From NCBI RefSeq assembly GCF_019279795.1, contig NC_056747.1, forward strand, positions 1,003,302,432 through 1,003,366,431: DNA of 64,000 bases, given 5' to 3'. The notes below the pieces were generated by a model, which saw nothing but the letters and a program-made list of their open reading frames with translations, was not told where the DNA came from and did not search any database. The position numbers and the translations under genes are program-made. The DNA is from Protopterus annectens (lineage: Eukaryota; Chordata; Ceratodontiformes; Protopteridae). Positions 12,948 to 25,387 of this stretch are shown piece after piece (position 1 is the stretch's first letter; every line of letters starts with the position of its first letter).

Positions 12948-14133
12948 TTGTTAGGTTTGTCAGGTAAAATTTCCCTGTCTGTGTACACCGGTGGTGTAGA
13001 GTTTGTGGGAAAAACCAGAGTGAAAGGTGTTTGCATAGTTTATAGTAGTGTGCTGGGCTGGGCTGCTACCTATGTAATTGGCTGATTCTGATACATTTCA
13101 CCTGCCAGCTATGCTAGTTCTCCTTGCTTGCCTTCCTACCACTGTTTTCCCTTCCCATTGCTTTCCCATTTAAGCCCCAAGGCACGCTGTGCATACCCAG
13201 TGCTCAGATGTGAACAGAGCTGCTATTTCCTGTTTAATTTATTTATTTTTTTAAACCAGGTGTGTGGTGCATACACCCAGTTAGGCAATGTAAACACTGC
13301 TAGGCAGCCTCAGACCCCCTTCCTTAGCTGTGCTTAGCTAAGGGAAAACACGGGCCACAGAGCTCCAATAAGCTTACAGCATGCATGACACTCCACCTTA
13401 TGAGGTCATCTACCTCTTATGCGTATAGCATGGTTTTGCTGCACCTACACAGTTGGGTGCAAGCTTACAGTGAGGGGAAATCTGTGATTCAGTATCAGTC
13501 CCCTCATTTGCATAAAACTGACTGCTAATGCATGGTTACAAAACTGACACTCAGCCTTCCCCCTTAGCAACCACTATTCTGTGGTATTGTTGTCTTATAC
13601 ATGCCATTGGCTATTATGGCAGAAAGCTGATTTTGGTTTAAAAGCTTATTTCCAACTGTTTTTTCTTATTTTCATGCTGATCCCATTTGCACACCACTGC
13701 CCTACACTTAACGGCCGAAGTCGGCCAAAAAAAATAAAAGTTATTTTTTTAATTTTGCAAATATTTACCATGCCAATGGCCATATATTTGGCCATTGGCA
13801 TACCTACTACATTGAATACATGCTTTCTTTGGAGCTGTCATGCCTCTGTTTTGTAATTTGTAGAAATGTATTCGGTTAGTAGCTGAATACATTTCTGCAG
13901 GCTACACTATTCCTGCACAGATGCCTGCTTCCTGGATCACTAATTCACCTCATTTGCATGGTTTTCACCTGCAAATGAGGTAATTAGCATACAGGACCTG
14001 TGTCCATGCAGGAATAGTGTAGGAGCGCTCATGCACATCCTGGGAGCTCGTTCCTGGATTGCTCGTCAGCCATATTGCATGCAGCAGCTTTTGCACTATT
14101 CCTATACACATTGCAGAGCTTGCTGAATCCCGG
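12948..14133 (-). promoter_or_regulatory. Harbinger copy 1 5' region with terminal palindromes
   Basis: About 1.2 kb between the transposase start and the presumed element end, homologous to 30,600-31,962. It includes an imperfect palindrome at 13,862-13,896 (arms AGAAATGTATTCGGTTA), and an inverted motif CTACACTATTCCTGCA at 13,903 matched by its complement at 14,005-14,022 and a weaker copy at 14,092. No perfect TATA box is seen in this copy. Subterminal repeats of this kind are plausible transposase binding sites, which is inference. Confidence 0.5.
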
Positions 14134-14362
14134 GGAAAGTCTACTATCTCTTTTAATAGTGAATTTGTTCATATTGCAAAATCAGTTTGTAAAATTGTAA
14201 CAATACTTTTAGGAACACAAACAATGGTTAGTATGTTCCATTCTCTGGTAGTTTATTTATTTATTTTTTTGCAATCTGAAGCAATTGTTTTTCCTGAACA
14301 TATGTAGTTAATAAGTTCCTTACTAATGTTGAATTAATATTATTCCACTTTGTTTCTGGTAA
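14134..14362. other. Unassigned AT-rich spacer
   Basis: Between the presumed end of Harbinger copy 1 and the LINE 3' end. It contains a TTTATTTATTTATTTTTTT run at about 14,254, which resembles the reverse complement of an L2-type AAAT tail. No other feature was seen. Confidence 0.4.
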
Positions 14363-16574
14363 TTTTTTTTTAAATATCTTTTATTGAGCTTTAAACAGAT
14401 AAAAGCCTGATAACAGTAAATTTGAGTAGAAATATAAATCAAAAGGTATGAATTAAAGAAAAAAGATAATTAAAAAACACAACAAAACAACTATTTACAT
14501 GAGTGTCTACTAAACAATTAGAATTATAACAAATTTCATAGTTTAACAAATTATTACATATAGAACACTCAAATTATTTATCTAATAATTCTTTAAAGCT
14601 GTTTCACATGTTATATGAATAAGTGACTCTGGTGGTTCTTGTCCTGATGGTAATAAGTTCCAAATGACAAATTTCTGTTGCAATGTTGATGAATTTTTTA
14701 AAAGAGGGAGTAGATTCGTTCTTCTGTTTTTTTTTTTGTTTTGTTTTTGTTATAACTTTTCTTGAGATTGTTAGGATGCTCCATAAAGGTGGATATTTTA
14801 ATTTTGGAACACATTCAGGTATTGAGGTATTAAATAAAATTAAGGATTTGGTTAAAATAAATTTGTCTGTAAATAGAGCCTGTAAGAAAAAAAATCTTAT
14901 CCCAGTAAGATTTAAGTACAACACAATCAAAAAACATATGTTGCTAATCTGCCTTTACCTCTGATATACATATCCAACAGGCCATCTTTTTTAAACAGTA
15001 ATTCAATTCTGTGTGAAAGTGAAAAATGTTCTATGACTAAATTTCCAGGAAAACAATCTTCATTTGAGTGAAGAGGTAGTTTGTTTTGCTGACAGTAAGA
15101 CTCATTTTTTATCCTCTTCATTTGGAGAATTATTATTAATGAATCTAAAATAATTCCAGTAATCATCATTATATTCTATTTCATTTTAACCACTTTATAT
15201 AATTTTGATAAAATACTTTTCTCAATTATTTTCTGTTGTGTCCAAAAAATAATCATTTAGGAATAGTATTTATTATACTTTGTTGCATTAAATTAGTTTT
15301 GTATTCAACAAACTGTCAACAGTTCTATACGTGCAATCACATATCCTTATCCAAATCAAATTTATTTATTATGTAATCAACAGTGAGTAATTTTTCTTTG
15401 TTTATTAACTGAAACCAGTATATCAAGTTACTTTCTTTAAAGGTGATCATTGGTTGTAAATTAAATGTGGATATATTATTGTGAGTATAAGCTTTTGGAA
15501 AAATTAGAAAAAACATACTTTGTATTTTGGACTCCTGTTAATGAAATTTCTTAGGGTATCCATTATGATGTATAGATAGGAGAAACTTGATTGTTTTATT
15601 ATTATTTGAAAAATATTGTTTTAATAGCCAAAGTAAAACATAATTTGAAACTGAATCATAAATTGAATCTTTAGAATAAATAGCTTCTAATGCTATATTT
15701 TCTTGGAGCTCTTTCCATTTGGCAGTATTATGACCATTTAGCCAGAGTGCTATTGTCTTAGAGATCAGGGATATAGACCATAGCTCAAAATCTGGCAGAC
15801 CAATACCACTATAAGACTAATCTCTAGTATGATGGGTTAAAGCTAATCTCAGTTTATTAGGAAACCACACAAATTTTAGCATTAAAGAATTAAATTGCTT
15901 TATACAATTTTTGATGGTGGTAAAGATAATGATTGTGTAATACTTTTGGCAAAATGATCTTTTTAATTATGGAAAGCTTGTCTTTCATGGTGAAGATATA
16001 TTTGTTCCAGTTGCTTACAAGGTTATTTATTAACATTAAACTATTATTATAGTTAAGAGTTATTATATCATTAATATCATCTGTGATAATTATCCCTTAA
16101 GTAATTTATTTTTTTTCTCCTGAACTATATATTTGGTAAATGTTTTATCTATAACTTTAGTATTAATATTTATGGGCAGCATTTTTGTTTTGACCAGATT
16201 TCTTTTGATAAATTTTCATTGCTTTAAAAAGAGGTATTAATGAAATATTTCAATCATTTAAAGGCAATAAATATTATCTGCAAACAATTGGATCTTAAAT
16301 ATTGAATTATTTCCCACCTGAATACCTTTAATGTTTGGATTTGATCATAAAATTAGCAAATGGATCTCTGACTAAAGTAAAGAGTAGAGGTGAGAGATGA
16401 CAGCCTTGTTTTAAAAAGTCTAATTGACTGCTAGTTTAACATATGCTTAAGAATTTTCATAGAGAAAAATAATAAGATGTATAAAATTTTGAGAAATTAC
16501 TTTCTGTCAGTACTAATGAGTGATAATTCCAGTTAACAGAGTCAAAAGCACTATTAATATCTAAAGTAATTAAT

Positions 16575-17270
16575 GTTAATCATTTGCTTTAGTGGCATAA
16601 TCATATTGCTAGATTTGCAACTGGAACAGCATACATGCCACTGTCTGAACCTAAAGAATCTAGGGTGGCTAGAATTGTCTATCCAACTTCAGTACAATAA
16701 GCTAATAGTAGCACATAAAAGTGTCTACCAACCTGAAAACCCACCCATACTTAAAAAAATGATCACCTCTTACAGCAACCTCAAGACACTTCGCTCATCC
16801 AACAAATTACTAGTCCAAATCATCAAAAGCAACAACTCATCTGGACACTCTCTGTATGCCAACTCTGTTGGTAAAATATGGAACTCACTTCCTGCTGAGC
16901 TTACTTCAGAACCCAATTAAAAAAAAATCTAAAACAGTACTTTAAAAGGCAATGGCTATGTCCTTGCTCTAATCCTGACTAACTCTGGCAATATAAACAT
17001 GTGCTAAAGAGGTCTTTTGGCCACCCCTACATTGCTTCCTAATTGTTACTCTATAATAAATCAGATTTATATATGACAGAATGAATGACTTTTATCATAT
17101 GTATTGTATCTGTAACAGTGTTTTAACTTGATTAATGTGAAAATTGTTCTGTATGTATGTATGGAGCTTTTCTCCTTGGGCCTCTGCTCAAAATGGACAA
17201 GTATACAGTTGGACTATCCTGCCCAACAAATGTAAAATAAATAAAATAAAATAAATAAATAAAATAATAT
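16575..17270 (+). mobile_element. L2-type LINE 3' fragment
   Basis: The plus strand encodes a C-terminal piece with YNKLIVAHKSVYQPENPP, TLRSSNKLLVQII, ANSVGKIWNSLPAELTS, the conserved end of L2-clade ORF2 (usual form: LRSS...A...LWNSLP). A 3' UTR follows, with GGAGCTTTTCTCCTTGGGCC at 17,162 and an AAAT-rich tail to 17,270. It lies antisense inside the RT of the L1/Tx1-like LINE, so it inserted after that element. Truncated at the 5' end. Confidence 0.8.
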
Positions 17271-18182
17271 GTTACTGTCAGTATTCTTTTAATATTATCA
17301 TAAGAATTTCTATTTAATATAAATCCAATTTGGTCACTGTTAATCATAGATGGTAATAACTGCTTTAATCTACTAGTGTGAATAGGTATAAATAATTTAT
17401 AATCTGTATTTAATGAGGATATTTGCCTATAAAAGAAGCAATTTGCAGGATATTTACCTGATTTTGAATAGGTGAGACAAGAGTATACTTCCATGACGGA
17501 GGAACATTTATTAGTTCTTTAACAATTAAAAAGACTTTAAGTAAGATAGTAAAGGCTTCATTTGGCATTAATTTATAGAGTTCAGGTATGATACCATCAT
17601 TACCAGGAGCCTTATTAGGTTTTAATTTGTTGATTTGAGCTTTAAGTTCAGAAATTATAGTAGGTTTATCAATTATTTTCATCTGTTCTTATGTTAATTT
17701 GTTATTAATATGTTTTTTAATGAATGTTTTGATTTCTTCCAGAGAATCTATTAATGTGCTATTTTTATTAATTATATCAAAATGACTTCTAAACTCTTTC
17801 AGGACATCTCCAATTTCTGTAACCTTTTTTGCTCTTATTGGAATATATTTTCTTAATATGGATGGATTTATTTAAGATATTTTTTGCTGTATTTGCCAAA
17901 TTATGCATCGCTCTAGGATTAACTTAAAATTTTATTATTTTAAACTTTTCCAAATTCATCCTAGTTTTATGGTTTAAAATCTGCAAATATTTGCTGTTTA
18001 GACTATTCATTTATTTTATATTACCAGTGTTTGTCTTTTGATTATACAATTTAAGTTTATCAATTTTTTCTTAAAGCTCAATCATTTCCTTGTTCTACTG
18101 TTTTTTTAACATACCAAGAGATAATCATTACATATAGATATGCCTTTAGAGAATCCCATACATAAATTTAATAGGTTCATAT

Positions 18183-19905
18183 TTTCATAGGTGTGTACTA
18201 GGCTAATGGCCCTGGAGCCTTTGCGAGCCTAGCCCATAGGCGTGCCCTGGCATCAAGCCACCCGATGTTAGTTCCCAGTGCCTCTATCAAGTGGAGCCAC
18301 TGGAGTGATCCCCAGGGTGAACTTTCTATTCCCCATCCACTCATCAAGATTTCTCTTGAAGGGAGCCAGTGAGGTGCACTGCTTAACATGTATGGGAAGT
18401 CTACTACAGAGCATGGGCAGTCTCTGGGTTATGAACCTGTCCCTCCAGCATGTTCTGTTGATTGTGGTAATGAGTTTGAGGTCTCTGGAGCATGTGATGT
18501 GGAGGGATTGAGATTTCTTTAGATGTAACATTTCTAACAGAGCTGGGTCAGACATGACTTTGTAAGTCAAGCATTGATCACCTCTTAGTAGATGATATGA
18601 GACAGAGAATAGCTGGAGTTTTTTGAGTCTGTCCATGTAGGACATGTGTTTAAGGCCTAGGATCCTCTTCGTGAGGTACTTTTGTGGCCTTTCTAGCTGT
18701 TGCATGTGTTTAGTGAGGTACATGCCAAATGTGGCATTATACTCAATGATTGGCCTAATGAGGGAAGAGTAGAGAGAGAGAGACGATGACCTCTTTCTTC
18801 CTGGATGCAAAACCCTTTGTAATGAGATATGCCACATAGAAGGACTTTCTGACCACAGTGGCAATGTGGTGGTTGAATGAGAGGTTGCTGTCAACCTGTG
18901 TCCCAAAATGCCTTCCATCTTCAGTGGGCTCCCATTGATGTGGTAATTAGTGGGAACTGAATTTTTCCCAAAGGGGATGATGATGCATTTTTTGGCATTA
19001 AGCTTAAGGCCACGGTTTTGACACCAGTCATTGGTCTCAGTGAGGCCTTTCTGTAGGATGTCTACATTACTTGGGGAGATAATAATGGCTCCCAGCTTGC
19101 CATTATCTGCGAACTTGGTCAGCCAGAATCCCTCTGTGTTGTCCTGGATTTTGGGGAAGTAGATGCCAAACAGGAGAGGACCCAGGACTGATCCCTGTCA
19201 GACTCCACTCATGACCGGTCAGCAGTCTGACTTGGAGTCTGCTACTGTCACACTGTGGGTTCTATCTGTGAGTCAATTTGCAACCCACCTAGTGATATAG
19301 GGGTTGATGCCTAGTTTGGTGAGTTTATCAAAAATTCCCGAGTGGGGAATGGTATCAAAGGCCTTGGCCAGACAGAGGTAGGCTGTATGAACTGCCTTGC
19401 CCTTATCCACAGCTTTGGTGAGTGACGCAAAGAAGTCAACCAGGTTGAGCAGGCATGATCTATCTTTCACAAAACCAAATTGAGTGGGATTTAGAGTTTG
19501 GAAATTCCCTATAGACTTGTTAATTAGGTCCATGATGATGTTCTCCATAGCCTTACATATCAGACTCATCAGACTAATAGGGCAATAATTCCCAGGGTCT
19601 GTAGTTGCTCCTCCTTAATGGAGAGGGATAACTGTAGCAGTGCGCCATTTGGTAGGGACAAAGCCTGAGGTGACGATGTGATTGAATAGGGCACACAGAT
19701 GTGGTGCCAGTTCACTTTGTAGTTCATGTAGAACACATCAAGAGATATTGTTGGGTCCCATGTAAGCTGTATTCTTGAACAATGCAGCTTTAACCTGTGC
19801 TGCAGTAATGCTGGGTGCCTGGCATTCCTCTAGTAATGTGATTGGTCCTTTGGGGGCGAGAGAAGGGTAAAGTTGGAATTAAATCTGTCAGCCAGTATGT
19901 TAGCA
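18183..19905 (-). mobile_element. 5'-truncated CR1 LINE (copy B)
   Basis: Minus strand. It starts at the end of the ORF2 linker (FTLLSPPKGPI) and runs through the whole RT to the 3' end, which has a CCTATGAA-like repeat at 18,183-18,195. Recognisable blocks: [59 protein letters not shown], then KFADNGKLGAI at motif C (the second catalytic Asp is Asn), and RPIIEYNATFGMYLTKH to LDEWMGNRKFTLG. The longest open part is 216 codons (18,918-18,268). A few stops, as in SLM, WVAN and SDC contexts, break it. It is inserted in the L1/Tx1-like LINE and is the best reference in this window for the CR1 C-terminus. Confidence 0.88.
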
Positions 19906-20475
19906 ATATATCTTCAATATAATTAGTTTCTATAAATGTCTGTATTTATTTTATAAAAAAGTCTTTAAACTCTTTCAAATTAGTTATATAAGCAACTATG
20001 CATCTAATCAATATTTTATTGCCAGTTTATAATTTCAACTCAAAAGTTATAGCATTGTGGTCTGAAACTGAACACTTTATTACTTTAACCTTATTTGGTC
20101 TATCTATTAACTCATTAGAAATATATACTCTATCAATTCTATCAATTATAGCTTGGGTTCCATGTCTGTTGGAAAAAATGGGTGAAGAAAAGTGATTCTG
20201 AATCTGAAAAATCATTTATGTCTTTAATATGGAATAAGTCTATAACTTTTATTAATTACCTTGCTCTTTTTAGTGGAATTTGTATCATCTTCTTTTAGAA
20301 TACAATTAAAATCCCCTGCTAATATAATACTACCTTATGAAACTTGTGCAATTTGATTCAATTGATTTCTAACATTATTTACTGACTCCTACTCCTGGTA
20401 TCCAATATACATTAATGAGGGTATATACTCTTCTATTAATTTTGAATGTTTCTGAATGTTCATTGACTGAAACAG

Positions 20476-21307
20476 CTATGGCTGATGTTACAAATGATGA
20501 CAATTGTGATGCTATTCTAGGAGAGGTAGAAGCAGCTGCCTATCGTTTGAAAAGGTTAACATGGCAAAGATTCCATATGGAAGCTAGTATGCATAAACAA
20601 GTAATTCCAAGAGGCATGAGAGTCAAATGCATGCCTAGCTATGGGAATCAGTATCCTGAATTGCTGGCCAAGTGGCAAGCGATAAATTTGGAGACCAGTT
20701 TTCGCTATATGCAATTACTGATAGAATTTTTCAAGCCGGAGGAGCAAAGAATTGCCAGTCTCATACAAGATAAGCAAGTTGAATTGGAAAAATATGAATT
20801 AACTAATTCACAGATTACCAAATTAGAGACTCTACAGTTCAATTTGAACATGCTTGAGTTGAGACTTAAAGAACAAAAAATCAAAAAGTTATCTAGTGAT
20901 TTTTCCGACTTTAGGGATGGTCGGACTTTTGAATGGCCTAGGGAAGAAAGAAGAACTGATCAGTATCATTCCAAGGACCTAGAAAAAAGGAAAGCAATGA
21001 GACATAATAATATTGTGGAAGACAACCTATTAATAGTACAGGAACAAGGCTGACAGATAGTTCAGTGAGATTAGCAAATGAACCAGTAACTGCACAGATT
21101 CACTTTGACTTTGTAGAAGGGATCGATACACATCCTACTAATCCTATAGAAATGGCAAATAAGTCTATTGATTTAGGCACTCTCCCCAAGAAGGGAGCTA
21201 ACCATATTCCTTTAAATCAACATCTGCCAGTTTTCTTAAAACAGAATTATTACAGAAATCCGCGAGCTATGAGTCCAGACAGGAAACGGAAGAAGATGAT
21301 GAATTGA
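20476..21307 (+). pseudogene. Penelope-like element 1, N-terminal region
   Basis: An N-terminal open stretch has RLKRLTWQRFHMEA, then VIPRGMRVKCMPSYG, a long charged helical part (KQVELEKYELTNSQITKLE...MLELRLKEQKIKKLSSDFSDF) predicted by eye to be coiled coil, and a basic tail. The IPRG(L/M)R motif plus helical segment is the usual N-terminal extension of Penelope-like polyproteins of this type. Its job is unknown, but RNA or self-association is plausible. Part of the same element as the RT that follows. Confidence 0.65.
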
Positions 21308-22749
21308 ATTCACATTCTTTGGTGATCAATTTCTCCACTTATTCCCTGAAGAAGGATGAAATTAATGTTTTAGAAAAAGGTATCACCTTTATTCCCTCTT
21401 TGAAATCAGATTGAAGTGAATTTACATTAGATCTAAAATACTTTACTCGAAATGTAACTTTGAAAACTATTTTTGGGAATGATAATAAACCTGAAACTAA
21501 AATATTGAAGAAACCTAGTACCTTTGTACCCGTAAACCACCCAGCAGTTGACCTATTCACTCATATGTGTAATGATGCAGTTGAGCAAGTAAGGATGGGC
21601 AAATATACTAAGCACTTTCACAATGTTACATCTCAAGAAAGACAAGCTATATTTGACTTACAACAGAATAATGAGATTGTACTAAAGCCAGCTGACAAAG
21701 GAGGAGCAATTGTGGTCCTTTCATCTGAGTGGTACAGAAATAAGATGAAAGAGATGCTAAGTGACACAAAGACTTATTTGGAAGTTACTACCAGTGAGAT
21801 GGATACTTGTATAAAGAGAATCCAGGATCATCTTTATAGTATGCTTTTAGAAGGCAGTATGAATATTAACCAATATAATTTCTTTAATACCGTGCATCCC
21901 ACTATTCCATCTATAAGTGGGCTCCTCAAGATACATAAAAATCTTGCTGATCCACCACTCCGACCTATCGTAGCAGGACAGGGGTGGTTAACAGAATCTA
22001 TGTCCCTGTTTATTGAGAAGGAGCTAAAGGAAGTATTGTTCAACATTCTGAGTGCCCTTAGGGACACAGATGATTTTTTAAAGAAACCGAAAGAGGCCAT
22101 GGAATTACTAACAAAAAGGATAATCTGATGTTAACTACGATGGATGTCACAAGTCTGTTCACTTCTATACCCAATGAGCATGGAACAGAGACTGTAAGAA
22201 AAGTAATAAGGGAGTCAACTAAAGATGCCATTTTAATATGCTCATTATTGGAGATCATATTAGATACAAATTTCTTTGTCTATGGTCCATCTATATATTG
22301 GCAGCGATGGGGGGGGTTGCCATGGGCACCCCTGCACCAATAGTTATGCGAATATTGTTTTGTCAGATTGGGAAAGCAAATATATCCTAAGTAGATCAAA
22401 TCCGTGGTTTCAACAAGTCAGATTTTATGGTTGCTTTGTGGACGACCTTTTTTTGCTTTGGGATGGGGATGAAATACAATTTTTGCTGTTCTTACAATAT
22501 TTGAATGGAACAACATCTTTTTTGAAATTTACAGCCAATTTTCAAGAAAGTCCATTAGTTTTTTGGACTTAACAATTCGACTTAGCAAAGAAGGTTTAGT
22601 GGAGACATCCCTTTATAGAAAGTCAACTTGGAGAAATCACTACCTCCATAAGAGTAGCATGCACCCAAGATATGTTATGGGTAATATAATGAAAAATGAG
22701 GTTTTAAGGATTAATAGAAGATGCACACTAGGTAGTAATTCAGCAAGAA

Positions 22750-23538
22750 GTGAATAATTTACAGAAATGCCCACGGGCACGGGGTTATACTGAAATTGAT
22801 ACCAGTCTACATGCTAATAAGTGTCATAGAAGTCGACTAAAATCGAAGGGGACGAAGCAAACTACTTCTCCATTACGATTAATGATGACTTATAGTACGG
22901 ATAACAAACAGATCAAGGATATAGTCAGAAGGTATTGGCCAATCTTGACACAAGATCCTAAACTCCGAGCTTTAATTGGTGATAGTCCGCATTTTACTTT
23001 TAAGAATAAAAAGAATATAAAGCGACTCTTTTGTATGAAGGATGGTTTCTCGAAACCTGCAGTTATAGGACATAAAGGAACATTCCATTGTGGAAATTGT
23101 TCTGTATGCAATTACATTGACAGTAGCAATACTTTTGAGCATCCTAATATGGACAAAATATTCACTTTTAGTTGTAAAACCACATGTGCTTCTAAGAACC
23201 TTGTATATTTAGCTACTTGCAAAAATTGTATGTCCTTCTATGTTGGCAAGACTAATCAGATATTCAGAAAGAGATTACTATGGCATTTGAGTGACATTCG
23301 TAGGGGAGATGTACAGAATGCCTTAGCGATGCATACTTTAGAATTCCCTGGCCACAGTTTCTTATTTAAAGTCATTGAAAAAGTTTATGAAAGTAATAAA
23401 AGAGGAGATATTAGTAATAAAACTGAATTATGTGAGACCAAATGGATACTAAATTTGTGGGCAGACTGCCCTCCTGCATTGAATGCGGTTATTCCTTTGA
23501 AACCATTACTAAAGGCGAGGAGGCCTACTATTGGATAA
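22750..23538 (+). pseudogene. Penelope-like element 1, GIY-YIG endonuclease end
   Basis: A 262-codon open frame. Residues 40-100 are the RT-to-nuclease linker (IKDIVRRYWPILTQDPKLRALIGDSP, HFTFKNKKNIKRLF). A Cys cluster CGNCSVC is at 114-120, then CKTTCASKNLVYLATCKNC, and the GIY-YIG core VYLATC...FYVGKTN at about 152-169, with a downstream arginine-rich helix (FRKRLLWHLSDIRRG). The domain nicks target DNA for priming in Penelope-like elements. The C-terminus ends in LKPLLKARRPTIG. It is the best preserved part of the element. Confidence 0.85.
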
Positions 23539-23829
23539 ATGGAAGGTGTGTCAGTAATATCCCATTTTGATGGGCTACAGTTTTCCATGGAGAAGGGGTT
23601 GCCTGTTTTAAGAATTTTCATTGGCTCCTTCAAGCATATAAATTCAATTAATGGAGTCCCTAGTCATCACGATCTCATGAAGGTTTTACCGAAAGCGCTT
23701 ATCGTATGTTATTTGGGATGACTGTTTGGTGTTTTATAGCTTTTGTGATATTACTCAGTTTTGTGATATCAACATTTAAGAATTTATTGGCAATTCTATG
23801 TTCTCCCTATTGAGGTGTGCAGCAACGCT

Positions 23830-24490
23830 GAAAGCATACTGTGAGTCACAGCATTAGTATCAGCTTATTGGCGTACTTCTTATTCTCGCAATTGAAAATC
23901 AGTAATACTGAAGTTCCTTTTCTGCTGACCAAGAAGTCTAACAATGCAGAAATGGACTGTGAGTTTTGGCAACAGTTTTAAACCATCTTGTGTACTGTGA
24001 GTTACAGCATTAGTATCAGCTTACTGGCGTATTTGCTATCCTCGCAATTGCATACGCAGAAGTGGGCTGTGAGTTTTGGCAACAGTTTAAACTATCTTGT
24101 GTACTTTGAGTTATAGCATTAGTATCAGCTTACTGGCGTACTTGCTCCCCTCGCAACTGCAAACCAGCGGTACTGAAGTTTTTTCTTCTGCTGACCGAGA
24201 AATACATTAACACAGAAGTGGACTGTGAGTTTTGGCAACAGTTTCAAACCATTTGTGTACCTGTTACATCTATAATTATTTGAATTGGTAACACTGAAGA
24301 TACACTGTGAGTGTTGATAACAATTTTTGCTGCCAATTGAGAAGTGCGGCAATGTGAGAGTGAGTCTCGGCAGCAGTTTTGAGTCAACTGGTGTACTTGT
24401 TATTTTATTTAAACTAGTAACATTGGAAGCATATTGTGAGTGTTGGCAACATTGTAAGCCAACTGGTGCATTTGATACTTAATTATAACA
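23830..24490 (+). repeat. Tandem repeats in the 3' region of Penelope-like element 1
   Basis: The phrase GCATTAGTATCAGCTTA occurs at about 23,851, 24,007 and 24,116, and GTGAGTTTTGGCAACAGTTT at about 23,959, 24,069 and 24,222. The spacings alternate between about 157 and 110 bp. Degenerate units continue to about 24,480. The position just after the coding part suggests a repeated terminal segment of the element. Confidence 0.7.
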
Positions 24491-24499
24491 CTATCCTTT

Positions 24500-25344
24500 A
24501 CGCAAGAGAACCCTTCTTTAAAGGATTTAAATATGGCAGTTAACCGCCACTGATTTAACTGTATTTTGAGGAGCGATTCGACTGGACTTTGATGAACACT
24601 TTAAACACGTTGCATACACTTCTATAGAAGCGATTTATATATCATATAAGCTGCAGGGGCAGACTACGCAAATTTTAAAAATACAATAGTTTTTAACCAA
24701 TAAAAGATTTTAAGAGAAGTTTAGCTTCTGGTATTTTTGAATTATCTGCCGTGGAGTAGCAGTTTGATTTTTTTTCTGAAAATGCATTTAAGGGTTGACA
24801 TGTTGAAGATTTAACAGATATATTAGAATTGTTTTCATAATTTCAATATAATAACAATAATGTTGAACCACTTTTAGAACCAAGAACTGAATATCGAGGA
24901 ACCTGTAATTAATAATATATGGATTATTAGCAGTACAAATATTAACAACTGTAGCAGACACCCAGAAAAAGGAACATATTTCCTGACATGTTGAACATAA
25001 AGACTTGAAATCCCTGAAAAGGAATATGGAGCCTAAAACTCTAGTTTGGATATACAAGCTAACCAAACATTCCCACCCATCGACATAACTGTGAGCACTC
25101 TAACCCCTTTAAATTAAAATTGAACATCAAGATATAAAAATAGCAAATCAGTTCTTATTTAAGAATATACCATTCATTACTGGTTATAAGAATGTTTATG
25201 AAATAATCAGTGTCTAGAATATTTTAAAACTAATATCTTAATACAGAAAAACCTAAATGCTCCAAGCTAAAAACAACTCTATTAATTCTATTTCTTATTA
25301 TATGTTACTATATAAATATGTATATAAATGTTTATTTAAATGCA

Positions 25345-25387
<43 letters not shown>

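Larger units (their letters stand above)
14363..20470 (-). mobile_element. L1/Tx1-like LINE, interrupted by two later insertions
   Basis: Minus strand. The 3' end is a short poly-A (14,363-14,370) with an AATAAA signal just inside it. Coding relics are: endonuclease C-terminus at 20,215-20,027 (IDRIDRVYISNEL ... SVSDHNAITFEL), RT entry block KLKPNKAPGNDGIIPELY at 17,682-17,410, NTDYKLFIPIHTSRLKQLLP and INSDQIGFILNRNSYDNI at about 17,450-17,290, then a SAFDSVNW motif A and a QGCHLSPLLF-like block at about 16,560-16,390. This block order is that of L1/Tx1, not CR1. The RT is split by an L2 3' fragment (about 16,575-17,270) and the pre-RT region by a CR1 (18,183-19,905). Many stops indicate an old copy. 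The strongly AT-rich 3' part (14.4-16.3 kb) has no further recognisable domain. Confidence 0.75.
20476..24500 (+). mobile_element. Penelope-like element 1 (RT + GIY-YIG)
   Basis: Plus strand. Parts in order: N-terminal charged coiled-coil region (about 20,476-21,300), reverse transcriptase (about 21,460-22,700), GIY-YIG endonuclease (22,750-23,538), and a 3' region with tandem repeats (23.8-24.5 kb). RT landmarks are LKPADKGGAIVVLS, LLKIHKN...PLRPIV, MDVTSLFTSIP and the catalytic-type CFVDDLFLLW box, all typical of Penelope-like elements. The order RT then GIY-YIG is diagnostic for the group. The coding region is broken in a handful of places. It abuts the endonuclease end of the L1/Tx1-like LINE. 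No hammerhead core was found here, unlike element 2. Age looks intermediate. Confidence 0.88.

Noticed and set aside
20476-24500. Hammerhead ribozyme in Penelope-like element 1
   Set aside because: No CUGAUGA core followed by a stem and GAAA was found in its 3' repeats. The CTGCTGACC...GAGAAA text near 24,200 lacks the core.
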